Assembly: GCA_963558075.1 (NCBI GenBank)
Contig: CAUWFN010000010.1
Coordinates: 36,282 to 100,281, forward strand
From: CALHKP01 sp963558075
GTDB lineage: Bacteria > Bacillota > Clostridia > Peptostreptococcales > Anaerovoracaceae
Direction of reading: 5' to 3'
Length of the DNA: 64,000 nucleotides
Shown: piece by piece, positions 26,154-33,778 of the stretch
Layout: every line of letters starts with the position of its first letter
How positions within the stretch are numbered: position 1 is the stretch's first letter
Notes under the pieces: generated by a model
Seen by the model: the letters and a program-made list of their open reading frames with translations, nothing else
Databases searched by the model: none
What the model was told of the DNA's origin: nothing
Program-made: the position numbers and the translations under genes

Positions 26154-27473
26154 CTATTTGTCAAAAGCCGCGTAAATTGCTTCTATTGCTTTTCTGAAGT
26201 CTTTGTTGTTAACTCCGACAATAATATTGATTTCACTTGATCCTTGGTCTATCATTCGAATGTTGATTTCCGACTCTGCAAGAGCTGTGAACAGAGCTGC
26301 AGATACACCCGGTCTTCTGTTCATTCCGCATCCTACAGTTGCAATCAGGGCAATGTCCTCCGAAACGTCCATGCTATCAGGCTTTAGCTGTCTTTCGAAT
26401 GCATCGAGAAGTTCATCTAGTCTTCCATCGATGCTATCGTTTGAAACAACTACAGAAACTGTGTCAATTCCGCTTGGAAGATGCTCAAAGCTGATGTTGA
26501 AGTCTTCTAGGATTGCAAGAATTCTTCTGACAAAGCCTCTTTCTGAGCTCATCATGTTCTTGTAGATTGCAATAACTGTGAAATCTTTCTTTCCTGCAAT
26601 ACCTGTGATTACATTTGTGTTTGATTCATCATGTTCAGCAGTGATTACAGTACCAGGATCTTCCGGCTTGTTTGTATTTTTTATGTTAATTGGAATGTTA
26701 GCCATTTTCGCAGGATAAATCGCATCTTCGTGAAGAACTGATGCTCCCATGTAAGAAAGCTCTCTAAGTTCTTTGTATGATATCCTGTTAATAGGCTTAG
26801 GATTTTTTACTATTCTAGGGTCTGCCATCAGGAATCCAGATACATCAGTCCAGTTTTCGTAAACGTCAGCACCTACAGCTCTTGCAACAAGAGATCCTGT
26901 AATATCAGATCCGCCTCTTGTGAAGGTTCTTACCTTACATGTTTCGATGTCGCTTCCATAAAATCCTGGAAGAACTGCACGCTCATGCTTTGCAAGCTCT
27001 TCTCTCAGTGCAGCATCTGTCTCTGCCTGAAGCAGCTTACCTTTTGTATCAAACAGAATAAGCCCTTCTGTATCAACAAAATCATATCCCAGATAGTCTG
27101 CGATAAGCATTGCGTTTAGGTATTCCCCTCGGCTTGCGATGTAGTCTGATGAACATCCTTCTGTCAGATTCTTTTTGATTCTGTCAAATTCTGCAAACAG
27201 GTCTACATTGTCTGCGCCTAGGTTAGCGCGAAGTGCAAGAAATCTGTCAACAATTACCTGGAACACCTGGTCATATGGAAGATTATGATCTCTGTGAGCC
27301 TTGCACAGGTAAAGAAGATCTGTCATTTTGTTGTCTTCTTCGAATCTTTTGCCTGGTGCTGATACGATAATAAACTTTCTTGCTGGATCTGCTTCGATTA
27401 TTTCTCTTGTTTTGTTTAACTGGATTGCGTCAGCTACTGATGAGCCTCCGAACTTTGCCACTTTAATTCCCAA
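26154..27473 (-). CDS. lysC: Aspartate kinase
   Basis: Phosphorylates aspartate, the entry step to lysine, threonine and methionine. The 439-residue monofunctional enzyme starts KVAKFGGSSVAD (the family KFGGTS motif with Ser for Thr). It has the amino-acid-kinase core to about residue 290, with RTFTRGGSDITGSLVA. The C-terminal region carries two ACT domains (from about 300), likely sites of feedback control. The start is TTG with AGGAGG 9 nt upstream; the nearby ATG is out of frame. It lies 29 bp after metK with no terminator between them, so it is probably co-transcribed under the S-box. That links the aspartate-pathway entry to SAM levels. Confidence 0.93.
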   Translation of the reverse strand: MGIKVAKFGGSSVADAIQLNKTREIIEADPARKFIIVSAPGKRFEEDNKMTDLLYLCKAHRDHNLPYDQVFQVIVDRFLALRANLGADNVDLFAEFDRIKKNLTEGCSSDYIASRGEYLNAMLIADYLGYDFVDTEGLILFDTKGKLLQAETDAALREELAKHERAVLPGFYGSDIETCKVRTFTRGGSDITGSLVARAVGADVYENWTDVSGFLMADPRIVKNPKPINRISYKELRELSYMGASVLHEDAIYPAKMANIPINIKNTNKPEDPGTVITAEHDESNTNVITGIAGKKDFTVIAIYKNMMSSERGFVRRILAILEDFNISFEHLPSGIDTVSVVVSNDSIDGRLDELLDAFERQLKPDSMDVSEDIALIATVGCGMNRRPGVSAALFTALAESEINIRMIDQGSSEINIIVGVNNKDFRKAIEAIYAAFDK

Positions 27474-27502
27474 TGGACATTACCTCCTGTGTACGTAAAG
27501 TA

Positions 27503-28684
27503 TTATTTAAGTTCGGCTTTCAGTTCATCAACCTTGTCAAGGTGTTCCCATGGAAGGTCAACGTCAGTTCTGCCGAAGTGACCGTAAGCGGCAGTCTGTC
27601 TGTAGATTGGTCTTCTAAGATCAAGATCTCTGATGATTGCTGCCGGTCTTAAGTCAAAGTGTTTGTTAACAATATCTGCAATATCTTCGTCTGCCATCTT
27701 ACCTGTTCCAAATGTATCTACCATGATTGATACAGGCTCAGCAACTCCGATTGCATAAGCAAGCTGGATTTCGCATTTGTCTGCAAGTCCTGCTGCTACA
27801 ATATTCTTTGCTGCATATCTTGCCGCATATGAAGCACTACGGTCTACCTTTGTAGGGTCTTTTCCTGAGAATGCGCCGCCGCCATGCTTAGCATATCCGC
27901 CATATGTATCTACGATAATCTTTCTTCCTGTCAGACCTGAGTCTCCGTGAGGTCCTCCGATTACGAATCTTCCTGTTGGGTTAACATAATATTTTGTTTC
28001 ATCGTCAAGAAGCTCTGCTGGAATTACAGGTAGAATTACGTGTTTGATAAGGTCTTCTCTAATCTGTTCCTGTGTAGCTTCTGGATCGTGCTGAGTTGAG
28101 ATAAGAACTGTGTCAATTCTCTTAACCTTGTCTCCGTCATATTCTACTGTAACCTGTGTTTTTCCGTCAGGTCTTAGGTAACCTAATGTGCCGTTCTTTC
28201 TTACTTCTGTAAGCTTAAGAGCAAGCTTATGAGCAAGAGCGATAGGCATAGGCATTAGCTCTGGAGTTTCGTTACATGCATAACCAAACATGATACCCTG
28301 GTCTCCAGCACCGATAGTGTCGATGTTATCATCCATAGTGCCTTCTTTATATTCTAGAGCCTTGTCAACACCCATTGCGATGTCTCCTGACTGCTCGTCA
28401 ATTGCAGTAAGAACTGCACATGTATTTCCATCAAAGCCCATTTCAGCCTTGTTGTAACCGATATCTAAGATAACGTTTCTTGCGATTTTTGGAATATCGA
28501 TGTAGCAATGTGTGCTGATTTCCCCCATCAGCATTGCATATCCTGTTGTAGTTGTAGTTTCGCAGGCAACTCTTCCATATGGGTCCTGCTCTAAAATTGC
28601 ATCAAGCACAGCATCGGAAATCTGGTCACAGATTTTATCTGGATGTCCTTCTGTTACTGATTCAGATGTGAATAGTTTTCTCAT
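27503..28684 (-). CDS. metK: S-adenosylmethionine synthetase
   Basis: Makes SAM from methionine and ATP. The protein (393 residues) has the expected motifs: TSESVTEGHPDKICDQISDA at the N-terminus, GAGDQGIMFGYA, the P-loop-like GGGAFSGKDPTKVDRSAAY variant, and FGRTDVDLPWE near the C-terminus. Start MRKLFTSESV is supported by a GGAG site 9 nt upstream; the open frame extends 12 codons further without support. It is preceded by an S-box riboswitch and terminator, and followed by lysC. Confidence 0.97.
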   Translation of the reverse strand: MRKLFTSESVTEGHPDKICDQISDAVLDAILEQDPYGRVACETTTTTGYAMLMGEISTHCYIDIPKIARNVILDIGYNKAEMGFDGNTCAVLTAIDEQSGDIAMGVDKALEYKEGTMDDNIDTIGAGDQGIMFGYACNETPELMPMPIALAHKLALKLTEVRKNGTLGYLRPDGKTQVTVEYDGDKVKRIDTVLISTQHDPEATQEQIREDLIKHVILPVIPAELLDDETKYYVNPTGRFVIGGPHGDSGLTGRKIIVDTYGGYAKHGGGAFSGKDPTKVDRSASYAARYAAKNIVAAGLADKCEIQLAYAIGVAEPVSIMVDTFGTGKMADEDIADIVNKHFDLRPAAIIRDLDLRRPIYRQTAAYGHFGRTDVDLPWEHLDKVDELKAELK

Positions 28685-28717
28685 TTTTATAATCTCCTTT
28701 CTTTCCTTAATCCCCAT

Positions 28718-28754
28718 CAAAAGAAAAAGCCTTTCCTAAAAAAGAAAAGGCTTG
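28718..28754 (-). terminator. S-box expression-platform terminator
   Basis: Minus strand: AAGCCTTT and AAAGGCTT form the stem, followed by TTTTTC and more T residues. It is positioned between the SAM aptamer and the metK ribosome site. Confidence 0.85.
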
Positions 28755-28772
28755 ATATCTCAAAAGTATCAT

Positions 28773-28883
28773 TCCTCATCTTTCAGAAAAATATTCTGTA
28801 GGATGTAGCACCTTCTGGCTCATATAAAGCGCACAGGTTGCTGGGCATCACAGGGCCTATTCCCTCCGCCGCTCTCGATAAGG
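28773..28883 (-). ncRNA. SAM-I (S-box) riboswitch
   Basis: The minus strand has all S-box hallmarks in order: CTTATCGAGAGCGGCGGAGG, then AGGCCCTGTGATGCCC-AGCAACC, AAGGTGCTA and the closing GAAAGATGAGG. SAM binding should cause premature termination before metK and, through it, lysC. Confidence 0.96.
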
Positions 28884-28895
28884 ATTACACATTAG

Positions 28896-28923
28896 ATTAT
28901 ACTATCATTGCAAACTTTGTCAA
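28896..28923 (-). promoter_or_regulatory. Sigma-A promoter of the S-box leader
   Basis: Minus-strand TTGACA (28918-28923), 16 bp, TATAAT (28896-28901), immediately upstream of the SAM aptamer. Both boxes are perfect consensus. Confidence 0.87.
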
Positions 28924-29015
28924 TCCTTATTATAATTGAATATAACAGCTTAAATTATTCTGTAAATTCCGAACAAAATAAGGCTGGCTGCAATTGAAAT
29001 ACGAGGTGAAAATCA

Positions 29016-30305
29016 GTGAGTGAAAAACCAAAACTGACCGTCCTTGAGGGCGGCCTTTCTAGTAAAAAAATTCAGGTAGAGCCCGAATTAAACGATTTTA
29101 ACAAATTTAGCGAGTTCAGGTATGCAGAGGCCACAAGATCAAGGCTAATGGGCGTTGTAGGTCTTCATATCGTTTATGCTGAGAAATCCGAACAAAGCTT
29201 TCCTGCCTCTGAATATGTAAAAACAGATAAGGAAAATCAGCTAGATGCGGATAATCAGGAAGAAGCCCTGCTTCACCACTATCTATATCTAGACTACGAA
29301 GAATATGGTATCGATAATTACGAGATTCTTATGACGAGGGACTCTTCCCAGGCCGAAAGAAAGAAAATCAACTTATTCGGCGGGCTCGGAGAGCCATGGG
29401 TATCCCTTTCAGAGAAAGAGTCCCTATATCTCGTTGAGGATTCTTACGAATTTACGCTTCAGAGGGGGCTTTTCGTCCCGGATAGCTTTGATCAGCCTGG
29501 GGCAATAAAATTTGCAAAAGTAAACAGCACCCTCGAAGAGGTATATGGCACTTATTCCAAAATCTGCACCCATATATCCTCAGAATATGAGCTTATCAAC
29601 TATTTTATTATGAGACTTGCAGGATGCGACCTTTTCATGGCAAAACAGCTTTGCGAAACTTGCGTTGATTTTAACGATTTTCCAATCAGCGTACCTTCTG
29701 CTCTATGCTCAAATACAATAGATATAGACGAAAACACAGAAAACGGCTACATCTGCGAATCGCTCATAGATGATGACGATGAGTACTATCTTGTAATCTC
29801 CAAGGTTAGTACCGGTCGAAACAAAAGCAATCCTAAGATTGCATCATATCAACTTGTATCCTGTAACAAAGTATCAGGAAAAGAAGCTTCTATGATAATG
29901 AACAAAGAACATTTTATCGTTGTTAATCTTCTCAGTGGAAATACAGACGAAGACAGAAAATCTGTCAAAGACTGGCTCCGCATAAGATTTGATACTATGA
30001 CACTTTCCGAATACGAAAATACAAGCATAATCATGGTATTTAACAGCAACAATGCCCATGTAAACCAAAAGAGATACAGAATAGATAACGATCTACTTGG
30101 TATGATGTTCTATACAAAAGCAGGTGAGCTTGTTATAGATGCAATAAGCCCCGTAAAAGCCGCAGTAATTGCCCAGTCTCTTGTAGAATCACCTGTTCCA
30201 CTGGAATCAGCAGGGGCCATAAAATTCAACGAAGCCGTAATGCTTCCGTTTATAGACTCTGAATTTGATAGTTTTATCGACTATCTTCAGACCTTACAAA
30301 AATAA
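29016..30305 (+). CDS. Uncharacterised 429-residue cytoplasmic protein
   Basis: I do not recognise this protein. It begins with GTG behind GAGGTG (7 nt spacing) and reads rightward, divergent from metK. It is acidic, has no signal peptide or membrane helix, and shows two parts: an N-terminal region to about residue 240 with acidic stretches (DENTENGYICESLIDDDDEYYLV around 234-256) and a C-terminal region (about 250-429) of alternating beta-like and charged segments. No catalytic motif or repeat is obvious. It could be a regulator or scaffold. Between it and the next gene lie 353 bp with the DnaA-box-like cluster. The start and reading frame are well supported; the function is not known. Confidence 0.8.
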   Translation: MSEKPKLTVLEGGLSSKKIQVEPELNDFNKFSEFRYAEATRSRLMGVVGLHIVYAEKSEQSFPASEYVKTDKENQLDADNQEEALLHHYLYLDYEEYGIDNYEILMTRDSSQAERKKINLFGGLGEPWVSLSEKESLYLVEDSYEFTLQRGLFVPDSFDQPGAIKFAKVNSTLEEVYGTYSKICTHISSEYELINYFIMRLAGCDLFMAKQLCETCVDFNDFPISVPSALCSNTIDIDENTENGYICESLIDDDDEYYLVISKVSTGRNKSNPKIASYQLVSCNKVSGKEASMIMNKEHFIVVNLLSGNTDEDRKSVKDWLRIRFDTMTLSEYENTSIIMVFNSNNAHVNQKRYRIDNDLLGMMFYTKAGELVIDAISPVKAAVIAQSLVESPVPLESAGAIKFNEAVMLPFIDSEFDSFIDYLQTLQK

Positions 30306-30406
30306 CAAAAATTCTTTTTTGAGGATAAGATGTTCTTTTTTGTTATGAAAACTTATTATAACTTTTCAACACCTCAAAAAGCCTTGAATTCAAACATGAC
30401 CACCGT

Positions 30407-30583
30407 TTTTCCACAGGTTTTCCGAAAATCGTATACAATCTTATACACAAGTATCTGTGGATATCTTTTTTAAAGAAAATGTTAATATTTCAAGACTTAC
30501 CCGTGTTTTTTGATTTGTCAAGAGCATAGTTTTCCACAATATTATGCACACATATCTGTATGACAATTTCTGCATGTGGAAAA
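30407..30583. promoter_or_regulatory. Cluster of DnaA-box-like 9-mers
   Basis: Five 9-mers match the DnaA box consensus TTWTNCACA: TTTTCCACA at 30407-30415, TTATACACA at 30441-30449, TTTTCCACA at 30530-30538, TTATGCACA at 30542-30550, and TTTTCCACA on the minus strand at 30575-30583. A sixth, ATATCCACA (minus, 30456-30464), has one mismatch. Three copies of TATCTGT (30452, 30553, 30584) accompany them. The region is A/T rich and lies in a 353-bp gap between two rightward genes. It could be a DnaA-regulated promoter, a DnaA-binding locus, or an origin. Confidence 0.6.
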
Positions 30584-30658
30584 TATCTGTTCTATTTATT
30601 AAATAAGTAAAATTTTACGAATATTATCCGTATTTTTACGGTTTATGGAGGAAAGAAA

Positions 30659-31903
30659 ATGAATACTAGACGACTTTTCAAAGAAAATGTCTACCTAAAG
30701 GAATCAGAAGCTTTGGTTAAATCCGTAACGGAGAAAGAAGGAAAGCTTCTTGTGACATTTAACCAGACAATATTTTTCCCTGTAGGAGGAGGCCAGACAT
30801 GTGACACAGGAACTCTGAGCCTAGTTGAAGATCCAAAATACACATTCGATGTTACAGATGTATATGAATACGGAGATGATATCTTCCATGTCCTTGAACC
30901 TTCTTGCGATGCAAAATTATCCCCTATCCTTGCAGAGGGAAACAAGGTAGTGATGAACCTAAACTGGGACAGACGCTTTGATAATATGCAGCGCCACTGC
31001 GGAGAGCATATCCTGACAGGAGCCTTCTATGAATTCTTCGGCGGAGTAAACAGAGGATTTCACATGGGCGAGTCATATATGACAATCGACATCAGTCTCG
31101 AAAAAAATCCAGATTACAAAACTATAACTTGGGAAATGGCAAAGAAGGCAGAGCTACGAACAAATCAGATAATCTGGGAAAACGTACCTATGATTACTGT
31201 CCATTTTGATAAAAAAGAAGATGCAAAAGACCTTAAACTTAGAAAAGATCTTGCAATAGAAGAAGACATCACAATCGTCGGTGTAGAAGACATAACAAAA
31301 GAGCCTTATGCAGTAGCATGCTGCGGAACTCATCCTGCGTATACAGGTCAGGTTGGTATGGTAAAAATATACAAGGTGGAAGCTAACAAAGGCATGTTCA
31401 GAATTTATTTTGAGGCCGGAAAACGCGCATTTGAGCAGTATCAGGACAGATTCGACATCCTTACAGAGCTAGAGAGAGACCTTTCTGCAGGCTATGAGGA
31501 TATCCTTGCAAAATACGAAAAGAAGCAGGAAAAGAGTCAAGAAATCAGAGATAGACTGTTCCAGATAACAGCCGAAATAATCGTTGCAGAATCAGATATG
31601 ATCAAAACCGCTCAGGCGGAAAACTCGGACGTTCTCGTAAAATCCTACGAAAATCTTGTTATCGATGACCTTCTCGAAATCGGAAAAAGCATCTCCGGAA
31701 ATATTTCAAAAATAGTTATCCTTGTTCATGAGCCAACAAATACAGCACTGCTGTTCTCAGATGAAGCCGACTGTGGAAAAATCATAAAAGAAAATGCAAA
31801 AGAATTCGGCGGAAGAGGCGGCGGCAAAAAAACAAACGCAAGAGCTGTCTTTGCAAAGAAAGAAGAACTAAACAGCTTTATAGACTTTGTAAAAACTCTG
31901 TGA
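30659..31903 (+). CDS. AlaX-type alanyl-tRNA editing protein
   Basis: Free-standing homologue of the AlaRS editing domain that hydrolyses mischarged Ser- or Gly-tRNA-Ala. The 414-residue protein has an N-terminal fold (about 1-90, ending at DRRFDNMQRH), the zinc motif HCGEH (HxxxH), the second zinc pair in CCGTHPAYTG, and a C-terminal DHHA1-like part with the glycine-rich GGRGGGK motif. This is the long (AlaX-L-like) form, with a coiled-coil segment around residues 275-320. A GGAGG site lies 7-9 nt before the ATG. It is followed by a bidirectional terminator. Confidence 0.92.
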   Translation: MNTRRLFKENVYLKESEALVKSVTEKEGKLLVTFNQTIFFPVGGGQTCDTGTLSLVEDPKYTFDVTDVYEYGDDIFHVLEPSCDAKLSPILAEGNKVVMNLNWDRRFDNMQRHCGEHILTGAFYEFFGGVNRGFHMGESYMTIDISLEKNPDYKTITWEMAKKAELRTNQIIWENVPMITVHFDKKEDAKDLKLRKDLAIEEDITIVGVEDITKEPYAVACCGTHPAYTGQVGMVKIYKVEANKGMFRIYFEAGKRAFEQYQDRFDILTELERDLSAGYEDILAKYEKKQEKSQEIRDRLFQITAEIIVAESDMIKTAQAENSDVLVKSYENLVIDDLLEIGKSISGNISKIVILVHEPTNTALLFSDEADCGKIIKENAKEFGGRGGGKKTNARAVFAKKEELNSFIDFVKTL

Positions 31904-31944
31904 TTAAAGCTATACGATTAAAAATATAAAACGACAACTAAACG

Positions 31945-31998
31945 AAAAGCCCTGAATGCTCGGACAGGAAAACCTGCCCGCAGCATGCAGGACTTTTT
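31945..31998. terminator. Bidirectional terminator between convergent genes
   Basis: A 20-base imperfect palindrome arm (GCCCTGAATGCTCGGACAGG) pairs with CCTGCCCGCAGCATGCAGGAC across an AAAA loop, with T residues at the right end (31994-31998) and A residues at the left end. It can terminate both the alanyl-tRNA editing gene and the leftward PsiE-like gene. Confidence 0.85.
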
Positions 31999-32017
31999 GA
32001 ATTCATTTCTTTTTGCG

Positions 32018-32422
32018 CTACCCTTGCATCTTTGCATCTTCCTTTTCGAACAGGAACCTTCTTATAGCAAAAAGTACACCGATTGCACAAACTCCAATAA
32101 GCATCTGGGCCATTCCCATATGTTCTACGACCATCTGTCTTGATATGGCCAGCATCAGAACCTCTACAAAGTCGATAGATCTTTGTCTTGTAAGAAGTTT
32201 TACAAACTCAAGTCCAACGATAAGGCTCAAGATATTGCCGAGCAGATTGCTGAATTTAGACGATGTCATATCTACAATTGTTCTATCAGAAAAAATGTCT
32301 ACGACAAGCTTACCCATAAGATATAAAACTACAATCAGAATAAACACCGATGCTATACATTCTATACAGTAAACAACTCTTTCAAATCCGTGACCTACTT
32401 TTTCTTTGTTCCAGAACTTCAT
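32018..32422 (-). CDS. PsiE-like membrane protein
   Basis: A 134-residue membrane protein with four hydrophobic segments (about 20-45, 60-80, 85-105, 108-125) that resembles the phosphate-starvation-inducible PsiE family. The pattern GLEFVKLLTRQ, then AISRQMVVEHMG, matches the family's conserved E-F and R-x(3)-V-x-H positions. I use ATG at 32422 rather than the TTG one codon earlier. A possible ribosome site (AAGGGATGG) precedes it. It stands alone between a bidirectional terminator and the M18 aminopeptidase gene. Its role in Gram-positives is unknown. Confidence 0.65.
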   Translation of the reverse strand: MKFWNKEKVGHGFERVVYCIECIASVFILIVVLYLMGKLVVDIFSDRTIVDMTSSKFSNLLGNILSLIVGLEFVKLLTRQRSIDFVEVLMLAISRQMVVEHMGMAQMLIGVCAIGVLFAIRRFLFEKEDAKMQG

Positions 32423-32480
32423 CAAACCATCCCTTCTTATAACCCATATGAAAATACTGTAACTTACATAGTTATCTTAA

Positions 32481-33761
32481 TTATATACCCTGCTCATAGA
32501 AATGTTTAACAATTTTTATGTAATCCTCGTAATCTTCCCTTCCGCAAGTCTCATATGAAGAATGCATAGCAAACTGGGGAAGACCAATATCACATGTAGC
32601 AAGTGGAACATTCAGAGAAGAAATGTTTCCAAGAGTTGAACCGCCGGGAAGATCTGCCCTGTTCGTATAGCTTTGGAATTTAACACCTGCACTTTTACAT
32701 AAATCTGCAAAGAAAGCTCCAGAAATTCCATCAGTTGCATACTTCTGAGGCGCATTAAACTTAAGACTTACGCCGCCATTAACTACAGGTCTGTTATTTT
32801 TATCTGCATACTCGCTGTAGTTTGGATGAAGTGCATGGGCATTATCTGCCGAAATCATAAAACCGTCTGCAATATCCATCTGATACTCCTCGTATCCTAT
32901 TCCAAGAATTTCATTTACTCTTCTCAGTGTATCATAAAAGAACAAAGAAGCTGCTCCCTGTCTTGTACCGCTTCCAGTCTCTTCGTTATCAAACACACAG
33001 TAAAACGAAGGATGAAGGAAATCTTCCGCTTCAATAAAGCCCATAAGTGAACCATATGCACATGCAAGATCATCAAGCTTTGGAGAAGAGATAAATTCGT
33101 TCTCTGCTCCCCATACACATCCTGCACCTCTTTGATACAGGAACAAATCAGAGCAAAGAACATCCTCTGCCAAAACACCAGCAGATTCTGCAATCTCTTC
33201 TTTGAATTTTTCTGATGAGCCAGCTTTTCCGTAAACAGGTCTCATGTCCTTTGCAGGATTGTAGTTATGGCCTTTGTTCACCTCGCGATTAAAATGAATT
33301 GGAGCGTTTGGAATCACAAGCATATCTCTGTCAACATTTACAAGCTTCTCTTCAAGAGAGTCCTTACCCCTTACGATAACTCTTCCTGCAACAGAAAGAG
33401 GTCTATCCATCCAAGTTGTATAGATTGCACTTCCGTAGTTTTCTACACCAAGAACAGAATATTCGCCTTCCACATCTATCACAGGGTCAGGCTTAAGCTT
33501 AAAGCCCGGCGAGTCACTGTGAGATGCTACAGCTCTATATCCTGACACCTTCTTATCATCTTCAGGAATAACAAAAGCGATTACGCTTGAGCTGTTTCTA
33601 GTAACAAAATATTTTCCGCCCTTTTTTATGTTCCACTTTTCGTTTTCTCTAAGCTCCAAAAAATGATTTTCTGATAGTATTTCTGTCAAAGCTTTCACCG
33701 CATGAAATGGCGTATATGCCCTTTTTAGAAAATCAACAAGATCATATGCCTGTTTGTTCAT
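32481..33761 (-). CDS. M18-family aminopeptidase
   Basis: Zinc aminopeptidase (aspartyl aminopeptidase type) acting on peptides in the cytoplasm. The 426-residue protein has the expected metal and catalytic motifs: SHSDSPGFKLK (first His), KLDDLACAYGS (bridging Asp), DNEETGSGT (catalytic and ligand Glu pair), ISADNAHALHPN, and the C-terminal HSSYETCG (last His). The ATG follows an AAGGAAAAG-like site. It lies 17 bp after the M32-like gene on the same strand, so the pair is probably co-transcribed. Confidence 0.92.
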   Translation of the reverse strand: MNKQAYDLVDFLKRAYTPFHAVKALTEILSENHFLELRENEKWNIKKGGKYFVTRNSSSVIAFVIPEDDKKVSGYRAVASHSDSPGFKLKPDPVIDVEGEYSVLGVENYGSAIYTTWMDRPLSVAGRVIVRGKDSLEEKLVNVDRDMLVIPNAPIHFNREVNKGHNYNPAKDMRPVYGKAGSSEKFKEEIAESAGVLAEDVLCSDLFLYQRGAGCVWGAENEFISSPKLDDLACAYGSLMGFIEAEDFLHPSFYCVFDNEETGSGTRQGAASLFFYDTLRRVNEILGIGYEEYQMDIADGFMISADNAHALHPNYSEYADKNNRPVVNGGVSLKFNAPQKYATDGISGAFFADLCKSAGVKFQSYTNRADLPGGSTLGNISSLNVPLATCDIGLPQFAMHSSYETCGREDYEDYIKIVKHFYEQGI

Positions 33762-33778
33762 CTTTTCCTTCCTTCCAC

